From Pempheris klunzingeri (taxonomy: Eukaryota > Chordata > Actinopteri > Acropomatiformes > Pempheridae), in the NCBI RefSeq assembly GCF_042242105.1, contig NC_092030.1, positions 1,273,501-1,337,500 of the forward strand: a DNA stretch of 64,000 bases, given 5' to 3'. Of the stretch, positions 23,601 through 33,633 are shown piece by piece. Both the position numbers and the translations under genes were made by a program. How positions within the stretch are numbered: the first letter of the stretch is position 1; each line of letters opens with the position of its first letter. The notes below the pieces were generated by a model. The model searched no databases and was not told where the DNA came from. It saw only the letters and a list, made by a program, of their open reading frames with translations.

Positions 23601-26178
23601 TCTTTTCACTCACTTCATCTTATATGACAGTTTTACAGGTTTAGGTGAAGGTAGTTATTAAGTTTGACCCCTGAATTGACATTTTATTTTGTTGTCATGA
23701 CTTGTTTGAGTTTGCTCGTGTCTTCGTGAGGATTTGAGGGACTTTTCCGTTGGGCCTCGTGTCTGGCTGGGGGCCTCGTGGGACATCTCAACTGTCTCAA
23801 GTGTTTTGTTTGTTTTGTCTGGAAGGCCTGAAATTAGCTGTCAAAGATGGTGTTAACTCATGTTTCTTGTACTGAAATGAAGCTGCTCGATGTGCTGAAC
23901 AAAAAGTGGAAAAGAGGAAATAGTTGTGCAGTTATTTGAACAGCAGCTCAGAGATAAATAGTCAACTTTCCGCTCTCCGCTTTGTGAATAAAGTCGTAGA
24001 AATGTCGCTGAGGCTGGATAACGAGCCCAGTTTGGTTTTCACTGGAGGCAAATTAAGCTCGATTAGTAAAATGTTGTTGAGTTAATGTTAAAAATGTGAA
24101 AAATCCACCTCAGACATCAGGAAACACACACAGAAAACCTTTGTGCAGTAAAAAGTAATAACTGTGCTTCGTGCGCACCAGGTTTGATAAATGTCGTCCA
24201 CATGTAGAAGGAATGCAGAGTTTGTCCCACCACAGTCAGACAATGTCTCCATAGTTTCAGCTTCGTTGATATAATTATGTAATTGAATCATATTCCTGCT
24301 GACGAGCTGTCACGATGCCACAGTGCTGCATGACTGCGCCACATGCACACATGGTTCAGATGGAAGCGCGGCGCTGCAGACTGCTGCTGTTTCTCAGGTT
24401 CACACACAAACTTCACTACGAACTTAAAGTGACAAATTAACGGACAGTTTTTGAAGGGGATGTGATTTATAGAAGCTTTCGGGTGTGACCCATCTCGCTC
24501 AGCCATGGCCCGAGAGTGGATCCTTTCTCCTCTGTCCTCTGAATGTCTGGTATGTCAGAGAGGAGGAGGAGGAGGGGGGAGCAAGAAACATGTTGAACTT
24601 TTTATTATTCAGTAAAATAGAGTATAAACTACAGACAGTGTGCTCCAAGATGTTCCATTGCCAGAAACATAAATCCAGAAGTTTTACTTGTTGAGCTGAA
24701 TCTGGGGGCGGGACCTTCGCTGACAGATCTACGACACTGCTCTATTGGCTAACACTGACTTTTGTCTTTGCATTTGTACATCTTTAATCAACTCAAAGCT
24801 GTCGTGTCTTCATACCAGAGACCCCAGAGTAAACTTATAGCATAGTCTGAAGAAAGGAATGACTTTTTGTGTTGTGTGAACAAGAGAAACGCCTCAGCTG
24901 TCTCCTGAGTCGCCTGAGTCGGTGTGGATGCTGTTGTTTTTCCTCATCTCGTCCGTAACGTCTGTCTGTTTTTAATGTTGTTGTTGTTGTTGCTCAAACT
25001 CGTCGTCCCTCCTCTCTCCCTGTTTTAGGGCGGCTGCGTGGATTCGTCCAATCAAAGCCTGGCGCTGCTCCTGATGACCCTTGGCCAACAGGACGTGTCG
25101 AAGGTTCAGCTTGGACCCCTCTCCCCGTACACGTAAGCCAGCGTCATTCAATAATAGACACACACACACACACTCACACACACTGTGTGTTCGCCCCTCT
25201 GGACTCCACAAACAGGCCCTCGGCTGATTCATAAGTTATTAAACAGGTGCACTTTGCCACACTGAGGCCTCTCTTTGTTATTCTTTTACTCGTCCAGTCT
25301 TGGCAGGTGACAAAACTCCAAAGTTTTCAAATAAACATTGTTGGTTGGTCGGTCACGGGGGGGTAGATTTAATGTCCCAGTGCACCCAGAGGTTGATTCC
25401 TCTTGCTAGTAGTACACACTGACCCACTGCACTGCTCAGCGAACACGAGGAGAAGAGCCAAGAGAGCTGCTGATTATTCTTTCTTTTTTTAATGCAACAG
25501 ACAGAAAATAAAAAGCCCCAGGTTTGGATGATGTTACGTTGAAGGCATTATCATAGGACTTGGCCAGCTGTGTGTGTGTGACTGTGATGAATTAATAGAT
25601 TTACAGTTTAAGGAACAAGAACAGATGAAATACAATATTTGCTACGTCGACGTCATGGAGGAGCGAACTATGAACTGTCCATTTTCAGTTATCATGGTAC
25701 CGGTGCTGTGTCCCTCTCAAGTACAGTACTATGATAACTGAAGATTGGCAGTGCCATCACAATACACTCCTCCCTTTACTGAGCTGGTGCTGCCGCTCTC
25801 TTCTTCGTGGTTTAGTTTAAAGACTTTCTGCTAAACTTTTTGTTTTATGTAAGTTGGCTTTGACTTTATCATGCATGAGAGAGAAAAGAAGTCCTGAGTA
25901 GACCCAGAAAACTGTTTCCTGTTTTATTTATGTGCAGCTGGAATATAAACAGCGTAAAAATGAAACTGATTCTATCTCCTGTTTCCTCACTAACCTCCTC
26001 CTCCTCCTCTCGCCGTCCGCCCAGGATCGAGTTCCTCAGACACATCAGAGATTTCTTCCAGATCATGTTCAAGATTGAGGTTCAGAAGCCTTCAGAGGAC
26101 GAGAGGAAAGGAGCAGACAAGGTCCTGATGACCTGTGTAGGAGTCGGTTACAGCAACATGAGCAAAACCCTTAAATAA
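17641..26178 (+). CDS. rcl1: RNA terminal phosphate cyclase-like 1, pre-rRNA processing (9 coding exons)
   Basis: Coding exons: 17641-17770, 18206-18277, 18615-18790, 19564-19638, 19733-19857, 20353-20478, 20581-20737, 25029-25132 and 26025-26178 (stop TAA), giving 372 residues (human RCL1 is 373). Recognised by CNFFRQRLVLSTLSGK, LLDKVTNGSRIEINQTG, LYGGSVDHDC, the cyclase-family loop RGMAPGGGGEVVF (about 155-167), DIYIYTDHMKG and the terminus SNMSKTLK. RCL1 is a nucleolar protein of the RNA 3'-phosphate cyclase fold that lost cyclase activity. With BMS1 it acts in early cleavage of the 18S precursor. Intron 5 is U12-type. Intron 7 (4.3 kb) holds a foldback repeat. Intron 8 carries mir-101, as in other vertebrates. 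An AATAAA overlaps the stop codon. The gene is head-to-head with ak3. Confidence 0.96.
18985..19245. repeat. Dispersed 'CTTGAAA' repeat, copy 1
   Basis: In rcl1 intron 3. Words such as GGTGCTGGAAAACCTTGAAA, GCTTGAAAGGTGCTTGAA and TGGAAAAGGTG are shared with 20020-20205 in intron 5. It appears to be a diverged interspersed repeat; the class is unknown. Confidence 0.5.
19361..19382. repeat. (GT)11 microsatellite
   Basis: GT repeat in rcl1 intron 3. Confidence 0.9.
19858..20352 (+). other. U12-type (minor spliceosome) intron 5 of rcl1
   Basis: The donor is GTATCCTTTT, a perfect U12 5' splice site. The branch-site match TCCTTGAC at 20332-20339 lies 12-14 nt before the CAG acceptor, and there is no strong pyrimidine tract. 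Splicing here (phase 2) rebuilds the conserved AYSVRVSPQMANRIVDSAR segment. Other splits lose it. Confidence 0.9.
20020..20205. repeat. Dispersed 'CTTGAAA' repeat, copy 2
   Basis: Inside the U12 intron of rcl1. Shares GGTGCTGGA, CTTGAAAA and TAGAAAAGGTGCAG words with the copy in intron 3. Confidence 0.5.
21100..21682. mobile_element. TTAA foldback repeat, copy B (left end lost)
   Basis: In rcl1 intron 7. Its right half matches the right arm of the complete copy at 42630-43457 almost base for base over about 21380-21530. The right end reads GTTTAAAAACACAGGAATTG then TCCT, followed by TTAA at 21683-21686. Confidence 0.8.
21700..25028. other. Rest of rcl1 intron 7, no gene seen
   Basis: About 3.3 kb with no exon-like frame on either strand. 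A poly-T run lies near 23008-23016 and a short (TTG)n near 24977-24991. Otherwise it is unique-looking intronic DNA. Confidence 0.55.
25674..25752 (+). ncRNA. mir101: miR-101 precursor hairpin in rcl1 intron 8
   Basis: The 3' arm at 25722-25743 is the miR-101 mature sequence, with seed ACAGUAC; the variant with CUAUG in the middle matches the fish miR-101b form as I recall it. The 5' arm (about 25685-25706, CAGTTATCATGGTACCGG) pairs with it across a loop of about 14 nt. Flanks ACTGTCC and GGCAGT extend the stem. MIR101-2 lies in an RCL1 intron in mammals, so position and sequence agree. Same strand as the host, so it is probably processed from the rcl1 transcript. Confidence 0.95.
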
Positions 26179-26179
26179 A
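26174..26179 (+). terminator. rcl1 polyadenylation signal overlapping the stop codon
   Basis: AATAAA is formed by the last Lys codon, the TAA stop and the next base. GT-rich DNA (GTTACGTGTCGTCTGCTGTC) follows at about 26200. If used, the 3' UTR would be only about 20-30 nt. Confidence 0.45.
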
Positions 26180-26266
26180 ATAAGTATTTTTATAAAAACG
26201 TTACGTGTCGTCTGCTGTCTCTTTGCCCCCCCCACATACTAAACACAATATTTTTATGTCCTTTAA

Positions 26267-26558
26267 AAGATCCATCATTCTGCTCATTTTCAAGATCAGC
26301 TGTTTACATCCTGCCGCTTTACTCTGTCCTTCAGTATCTTTACCAGGAGTGAGGAAAAACAATGGCGGACAGCGAGGTGGAGTCAGTCGGCCTGCTGGAG
26401 GAGGTCACATGATCAATAGATCCCCTTATGACATCATAAAAGGAGCCAAATCTAACAGTTTTACACATTTAGTGAACTATGGAGCAGAAGAGAGAGAGAG
26501 AGAGGATGATCTGTAGACACGAGACATTAAAAAGTGCTTTTTATATAATATGGGACCT
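26267..26558. mobile_element. TTAA-flanked MITE, family 2, copy 2
   Basis: Lies between the rcl1 and annexin 3' ends. Left end near AAGATCCATCATTCTGCTC, right end ATAATATGGGACCT, flanked by TTAA at 26263-26266 and 26559-26562. About 292 bp, non-coding, with internal differences from the copy in ak3. Confidence 0.75.
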
Positions 26559-26563
26559 TTAAT
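26558..26563 (-). terminator. Candidate annexin polyadenylation signal (ATTAAA) at the MITE edge
   Basis: ATTAAA on the minus strand, about 262 bp past the annexin stop, made by the MITE end plus its flanking TTAA. I saw no AATAAA nearer. Confidence 0.3.
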
Positions 26564-26824
26564 GTGAAATTTGCATGTAGAAGATAATACTCATTAAGTA
26601 AAAACAGCACATCAAGCAAAAAGACACTCAGCAGCATCTTTTCAGGTCTTTGTGTTAATCATCTGGTCACTAAAAGGTATTTCTAGAAGGTTTGTTGGGG
26701 CTGAATGTTTCTGTGTGATGCTGTTGGAGGTCAGCGCCTGGTCGTCCTCATCATTAGGCACAGCTCTTTCCATCTGCTCTGGGGGGGAACACCACATGTT
26801 TCTCATCACGGGAGCTGGGAGGAG

Positions 26825-29800
26825 TCAGTCGTCTTGTCCACATAGACACTTCAGGGCGTCTCCATAACTGCCTGACACTTCAGACTGCACAAACAGAGAG
26901 AGAAACTGGGGAAAACGTCTCAACTAGACACAAAGACATTAAATTTTACTGAATGTTTAGGAGTAAACCTCTGGGCGTGTGCACTGACCTCTAACTGGGA
27001 GTAGAGGGAACATCCAAACAGCTTTTTGTACTCTGCTCTGATGTCCAGCAAGTCGATCTCTGAGCGACCGACTAGTATCCTGGTCAGAGTGGCCTCGGTG
27101 GTCCCTGCACCCTGGACAGGTACATTTGGGAAAGAAGGAAACAAATAAGGAGGAAGCCGTCTCTTCTTTCTTAGCAGCTGCTCGTATCACTTGATCACAT
27201 CTTTAAGCCTGCAGTAACGGCTCTTTATGTCTCTGCACTGTTGTGGTGCTTTTCAGCTTGTTGCCACATTTGAACCAGTGGTGCACATTTAGTCAAAGCA
27301 GCAGCAGCAATAAAACGGCAGCTTAACATTCCCTTCCACGCCGGTGCGGAACAATGCAGCTGTATGATGAGGCTGAAAAGGCCGAGGGTGCAACCAAACA
27401 ATGTGGGGGTTTTGTTTTGGCAGCCTGTGGTAGACGTGGGCTGGAAAAGGCCCCAGTTTACCTTCATGCTCTTAAAAAGCCTCTCGGCGAGGTACGCAGG
27501 GACGTTCTTCACACACTTAACTAGACAAAAACAACAAGTGAATGAATAAATTAGACTTTTTTGTGATGAGTAGATACAAGTTGAATGTTAATGTTCAGTG
27601 TGTGTGATGTTCATTTCTCACCGACAGCCACCAGGAGCTTCTCCAGGTCTCCAGACATCTCGCTCTCGATGCTCTCCTGCAGAGTCTTCTTGCTAATGTT
27701 CTTGTACTCCACCAGAGCTGCAAAGACAGAGACCTCAGCAGAGCGTTTTTCTCCTCTTGAAGGTGTAACAGACCTCTTTAATGTGTTCGCCATGCTAGCG
27801 GCGAGGTTCTATAGATGTGCATCTCCATCACTGAGGCCGACGTCATCAAGTAGAATTTATAAAAAAATATATCTGCAAATCTAATGACGTCAGCCCTCTG
27901 CTGTCATTTAACAAATACCTGCTTTGCATCAGCGACAGTTGGCACTGAGTGTGTTAACATGCTGCTGTGCCTCAGTAGAGCCTCACAGAGCCGTTAGCGT
28001 GCCTTTATTATATCAGCATCTACAGAAGAGATATGCGGAGGGTACCCACTCTGTCGAAGCTGGGGAACACTCCTGTGGCACAGGATGTCGATAAACTTCT
28101 CCTCATCGGTGCCCCACTTCTTCTCCCCTGCTTCATACAGCGCCTAGAGCGAGCGTGACAGTACAAACAGCTTCAGACTATAAAACAAACAGTGGAGACA
28201 AATTTCACGGCCAAATCCAGCGGCTGCAGGAACAGCTGAGGAAAGGAAAAGCAGCTTCAGACTTGAATCAGAAAGAGATTGGTCTTAGCTATGATGGACA
28301 GAAGTTTGTAAACTCCACACGTACACACAGAGAGCAACACCACCATCATTACTGTTCTTTAGTCTAATTATTTTATCTCACTTTTATTGTTTCTCTATTA
28401 GGCTCTGATTACTGATTCACTGCTTACACACGTTGTATTTATTACCTCCTTCTGTTTGCTCAGCTGATTCTGTCAACGCCCTCAAAAAAAACATTTCTCC
28501 AAACCCATTTTTACCGACCTGCCTTCCCTGAAAAGAGACTGTCCTCACTCTTTTGGATATCCCTGTATATGTATGCTTCTCATTTGTCTGAATTGTATTT
28601 CTGTTGCTGTTTGTAACTGTGTTAAACAAAAAGACATTTTACTTACTTACTCTATTGGTTTTATTCATATGCTGTTGTAATCTTTGAGCAATCTCAATCT
28701 CTGGGTTAATAAAGTTTTACCTGCTCTGGTGAACAGAAACAGTCGTGTGAACTACACGATGAACGACGATGAATACCTTAGCATCTGCTTTAGCTTTGGC
28801 AGAATCCACACTGCTGCTCTCGTCTCTCTTCCCCTGCAAAGATGCACACAGGAAAATATATTTGGCATTTACTCATTTAACTGATGAGCCTCTTTAGCTG
28901 CACATTGCTTGTACTGTGATAAAATCAGCACGTGTTGCGTGTACAGTACCTCAGCCAAGATTAACAGCGCTTTCCCATAATCTCCAGACACCTCGGACTG
29001 CAGATCGTGAATCATCGACCTCCCGGTTTCTTCAGGACGATGCAGACACATTAAATCATTCTAGGTCATCTGAGTTTCTCTCTAACCAGTGACAGTACAG
29101 ATGCTTTGTGTTGCAGACACTCACCTGTGAGGTACATCTCAGACATGGCCTTGATCTGCCTGTTGGACCTCGAGGCAAAGATTTCTGTCAGCATGCTCTC
29201 GGTGGTTCCTGCACCCTGTACGTCCCAGAGAAATGGATCTTTAATTTGACAAGTGACTGGAGTTTTGGGTGAAAATGCAAATAGAGCAAAATGAGTCTAA
29301 CTCTGGTGTTTTTAAACCTCTAAATGACTGGTAGGTACAGAATTGGTCCAGTAGGTCCACTGTGGGTGCTTGTTTTAGTGATCTGCTGGACTAATTTAAA
29401 CAAGTTTTTGTACCTAAAAGTAATTTCAAATCCAAAGTTTGTACAAGACAAAGCCAATAAAAGAGGACCAAGTTGTGTAAAACTTTTCCAGAGAGATCAA
29501 TAGACTGAATATCTGATGTTTCAGTCAATTTAAGCTTCCTTAATACTATAACTTATAAACTGTGTCTGCTGATCAGTCTCACCTTGATGGCTCTGATGAC
29601 TTCATGACAGTCGTAGACAGCGGGAGGCGTTACCAAGGCGACCAACAGGTCCTCAAAGTCCCCGTGAGTGTCGCCCTCCAGGTCGGCCGCCAGCGTCTGA
29701 CGGAGGACACAAGTCTTACTCCCCCATCATGAAACTCACAGCCGGTATCTGACAGAGAGTCCGTGCACTCACCCGTCCTGTGGCCTTCTGGTACGCCTGA

Positions 29801-31048
29801 GCGGTGAGCTGCCGCTGAGCGCTGCTGCTCCGGGTCAACACCTCGACGAGCGTCTTCTCCGTCGTACCTGTAGAGGACAGACCTGAGTTTACTGCCTCAT
29901 GTGAGCAGATACACAGTTGGTGTATTCGGCTGTGTTCAGTGAACAACTCAAACAGCCCAACACAACTATTACTACAGGTGGTTTCTCCACATTCAACACA
30001 ATATACCACTTTTATTATCCAACCCCATGAATAGGATCCCTCATAAGAGCACTCACTTGCAAATCAGGTGTTGTCACAAACACACCTGATGCAAATAACC
30101 AAAGGCTTCATCAGTGACAACAGTGACTGAGATGAAACACATCAAACACTCAGACTGGCTCTGTGTTTGTTCACAGGGACGCTTGGTTACACGTTGAAAA
30201 TATGGGGAAGTCAAGAGAAGAGAGAAGAGAGCAAAGGCACTGAATGATCCCAGAGATGCAGCTGGAAGCTAAACTACCTGGATGTGGCAGAAAGAGGACG
30301 TTATGAACAGTTGCCACCAGATTTGTGAGGAGGCAGGTGGACACAAAGACCTGCAGCTCCTACAGTAAGACCTACACCACCACCGACCCAAAAGCACAAG
30401 ACAAGTCGGCTTTTCAGGCGTGTGGATCAGCAGTATGTCTGGAGGAGGAAGAACGAGGCACACGCTGAAAAGAACAACCTCACAGTCCACCAAGGCTTCA
30501 GGAAAAGTCCTGGAAGACACTAGAGCGGCCGTCACAGTCAGCTGACATGAATCCCATAGAAAATCTCTGGTATTTCAAGAAGGCGGCTGCAGCACGCAAA
30601 CCCAAGAACATCAGAGAGCTGGAGGCTGTTGTCCATGAGGAACGGGCTCAGATTCCTCAGGATGTCTGCAGCAGGTCATAACAGCTGAAGGGTGCTCTAC
30701 CAAGTACTGAAGAGGTTTGACAAGAAGGGGCTGAATAACTGAGACTGCAGTCGTCAGTAAAAGTGGCCTATTGTGTTGAATTGGGAGAAACCACCTTGTA
30801 ATATTAGTGTTGAGCTAATTCAGTTGTTCTGTTCACACAGCTGAGAGTTAGAAGTTCTGCCAAAACACCTAATTTACATGATGCTGATAAAGAGGTAACT
30901 CATTAACTCACCAATGCCCTCTATGGCCTTCCTCAGTGCAGAAACGTCCTCTTCCACCTTAAAGTTGGCCTTGTCCTTCACCGTTCCTCTGGCACTGGAC
31001 TGACAGACACAGGTGTGAAGGTTCCTACCTGACCATATCTAATAAAGC

Positions 31049-31079
<31 letters not shown>

Positions 31080-31270
31080 GGGCCTCCAGCAGCACATGCT
31101 GCACAGTAAAAGGTGGGAGTCTTACTTACTGTGACAGTGAGGGAGGAGGGGGAGTCTAGGAGCAGGTCCAGGTCATCCTGCAGCACAAGGCAAGAAACAT
31201 GTTAAGTGTTCAGTGTGAACTCAGTCCTGCAGCCAGTGTCAGTGTCCATCCTACTCACCCACACAGACAT
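26825..31270 (-). CDS. anxa3: Annexin A3-like protein (13 coding exons)
   Basis: Coding exons on the minus strand: 31270-31259, 31177-31130, 30999-30912, 29867-29773, 29696-29583, 29215-29125, 29029-28950, 28833-28777, 28143-28050, 27717-27622, 27520-27462, 27111-26989 and 26884-26825 (stop TGA), giving 338 residues (322 without exon 2; human ANXA3 is 323). Four annexin repeats (about 39-104, 111-176, 195-259, 270-335) carry GIGTTEKTL, GAGTTESML, KKWGTDEEKF and GAGTTEATL calcium loops. Closest to ANXA3 by eye: RGTVKD, LVTPPAVYD, YEAGEKKWGTDEEKF, EYKNISKKT, NVPAYLAERL and RSEIDLLDIR. Annexins bind acidic phospholipid membranes with calcium and act in vesicle and membrane traffic. The isolated fourth-repeat pieces could suggest ANXA1, but the motifs above favour A3. 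Paralogue (a or b) not decided. Tail-to-tail with rcl1. Confidence 0.92.
29305..29445. mobile_element. Short fragment of the TTAA foldback family (copy G)
   Basis: In annexin intron 5. AATGACTGGTAGGTACAGAA and its near-inverse TTTTTGTACCTAAAAGTAAT face each other, as do the outer arms of the complete copy at 42630-43457. Confidence 0.5.
29975..30798 (+). mobile_element. Decayed Tc1/mariner-like transposon with intact ends
   Basis: In annexin intron 3, opposite to the host gene. Left end CAGGTGGTTTCTCC..CAACACAATA..CCACTTTTA and right end, inverted, CAAGGTGGTTTCTCCCAATT, form terminal repeats of about 42 bp flanked by TA. The 824-bp body is about half the usual Tc1 length. A broken transposase remnant includes NPIENLWYF and the downstream PKNIRELEAVVHEE-like block typical of Tc1 C-termini. 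Stops and frameshifts interrupt it, so it is non-autonomous and dead. Confidence 0.88.
31051..31079. repeat. (CAT)n microsatellite
   Basis: CAT/ATC repeat in annexin intron 2, about 50 bp from exon 2. Confidence 0.9.
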
Positions 31271-33633
31271 CTCTACGGCTGGAGAGAGAAGCTTCACACT
31301 GGGGAGGGAGAGAGAGAAAAGGACAGAGGGTCATATAATCTGTTTATTCAGCTCTGGACTGCAGCCTCCCCTCCGGGTAAATCTCTTCGTCCAAGCCCTC
31401 GTTTGACAGTTTGAGCCCAGTGGACGCGTGGAAGTGAGCAAAATTAAACTCCTGAGTCGAAAATGCGACTTCCCCGATTGGAAAAACGCCAAAAACACAA
31501 ACCACGGAACAGAAACAGAGAATAAAGGCACGAGCATAAAGTTAGAAGTCAGATCACGGTGTTGAGGGTCCAACCTGAGCAGAGACAGGACAGGATTGAT
31601 GTCAGAGGAGGAATTTCACAACGGGCCGAACTCGCCACACCTTTTCGAGAGGATCTGGCAGGAAACGCCCATCATGAGCAGGAGGAGGCTGAGTCACCGA
31701 GGCCTTCCTCACTAACTCCTCCTCATCAGGGCGCACAGCTGCAACCTCACTCCCTTTGCGCAACAGTCTCCATTTTAGTGTCAGCCTGAGCCTGGTGGTG
31801 TCATTAATACTCTCAGCAGAGACTAAAGTCCTGTTTGCTCTCAGGGAGGGATGGGAGTCAGAGACAAGCAGGATGGGACAAATATATTTTCTTTAAATCT
31901 CTTTATTTCATCTGTGAGGTGACTTCTAGTGTAGAGGTGGACACACGAGGCTGCCTCAGTCAGTCCAGTTCAACAAACCAGCTGTCTGAAAGCTCTGGGA
32001 AGATGTGTAGGCTTATAGATCAGGAAAAATAAAATGTAGAATGTAAAAAGTAAATCATAATAATAGTGTAATGGTGGGAGGTGGGAGGAGAGGGGCGGCT
32101 GCGCCACCTTGTGGTGAACTGGCGGCACTGCAGGAGGAATGAGACGAGATTCAGGGAGGAAGTTCACTGTTTACTGGGTGTGGACCAGTTAGTTTAGTTT
32201 ATCTAGCCTCCACTATGGGTTTCACTTACTTTAATTAATATAATCAGTATAAGTGTTAGGTTTTTCTTTTTTATCTATCTATCTATCTATCTATCTATCT
32301 TGCATGGGTGGATTATATGTATCCAACACAGAGATTCATAGTAAGTTATTGTATGAATTTCACAGAAATGTTCCCACAAAAAACACAAAAACAAAAACAA
32401 GCATCATGTCAGGAACAACATGAGCTGATAAAACAATAACAAAAAGAGGATGTAAATAAAATAAATCAATACAACCAGAGACAAATGAATGTCCTAATTA
32501 AGTTTAAATAATAAGAATTATAATAAATTAAAGTCTATTGACAGCTGATATCGTGATTGACTCCGCCCTCCTCATGACGTAGGCTCTGCCACCTGTAAGC
32601 TTATAGATATCTGCCCTCAGTACAGTCTGCCAGGGAACCTCGCCTTCTGGATAACAGCACGCCGTCTTTCCGCAGTCAGACTGTAACTTTAAGCCTAACA
32701 GTGAACATACATTTCTATAACTAACTAAAATAACTATATAAAGAGTTGATGCTACCGAAGTGGAGACTTTACATTTACCTACTCGGGAGTGATTGCTGCC
32801 TGACAGGCCTCACTCAGGGCAGAGCTTCCAGCAGGGTGCCCGTTGTTTGACAGCTCGGTGCTCGACGTCACCGTGTTGTGTGACCGCGCTAAGATACCTG
32901 GCGACGTGTCATCGACCATTTAACCGTTTGACAATGCGTTCACACGACAGGTGAACCATTTGTTCCCAGTCCAAGGTGGAGTTTACTCTGCCTGATGTCT
33001 CTCTGTGGCTATGAAGTTCAACTAGCCTTCGCTGCTAACGCGAGCTAGCACCTTGTTAGCTGTTAGCATCTGGGCTCCTCCCAGCACTGTGGTGGTTAGC
33101 TAGCTTTAGCTGACCTGCGCTCTAGCCACCTAAATATCTTCCTCATATTTCTTTGCATCTCTTGTTTTAACAAGAGGTGAGCTGTTAGCCGTGTTCGGGC
33201 TGTGTGTAACTAGCCAGCGCTTGGTGGTTAGCCGTGTGTCTGCTTACCGGCTAGCATCAACAGCTATTGTTTAGCTCAGCTGTAGCTAGCTGCCCCTATT
33301 GTTTACATGGATACAGCCAGCTGAAGGGCTCTGTTAGCATGTGCTGGTCCTAACCACACCGGAGCGACTGCAGAACAACCACAGTGGAAATATGAAAATG
33401 GAGCTGGGAGGTAGCTAACGTCTGCAGCCGACTCTCCAGCAACATGAGGATGATCGGGGCTCCAGAGGAGGTCAGCTGTGCCTGCAGGACTGTTTGACTT
33501 TGTGTGGGCGGAGGACAGAGGACAGAGGGCAGGGGGTTGTTTGTCCACACTGAGGCTTGGCCTGGGGCAAGACTGCATGAGGAGGTTTGGAAGTGAAGTG
33601 TGCTGGGGACCGGTCCACTCATCAGGCACTGGG
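31271..33633. promoter_or_regulatory. Divergent annexin / edem3 intergenic region
   Basis: 2.4 kb between the two start codons. Contents: a (TATC)n repeat at 32272-32300; a CTCF-like core at 32101-32114 (CCACAAGGTGGCGC on the minus strand, one mismatch); TATATAAAG at 32735-32743; and many GCTAGC/GTTAGC words at about 33030-33290, close to edem3. No coding exon seen. The edem3 5' UTR probably starts in the last few hundred bases. Confidence 0.5.
33577..33633 (+). other. In-frame upstream ATG extension of edem3
   Basis: ATG at 33577 is open to the chosen start and would add MRRFGSEVCWGPVHSSGTG. Several out-of-frame ATGs also precede it. Start choice needs transcript or protein data. Confidence 0.4.

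Noticed and set aside
26825-31270. Annexin A1 as identity
   Set aside because: Annexin cores are alike, but the N-terminus RGTVKD, the third-repeat KKWGTDEEKF and RSEIDLLDIR fit A3 better. ANXA1 would have a longer phosphorylated N-terminal tail.
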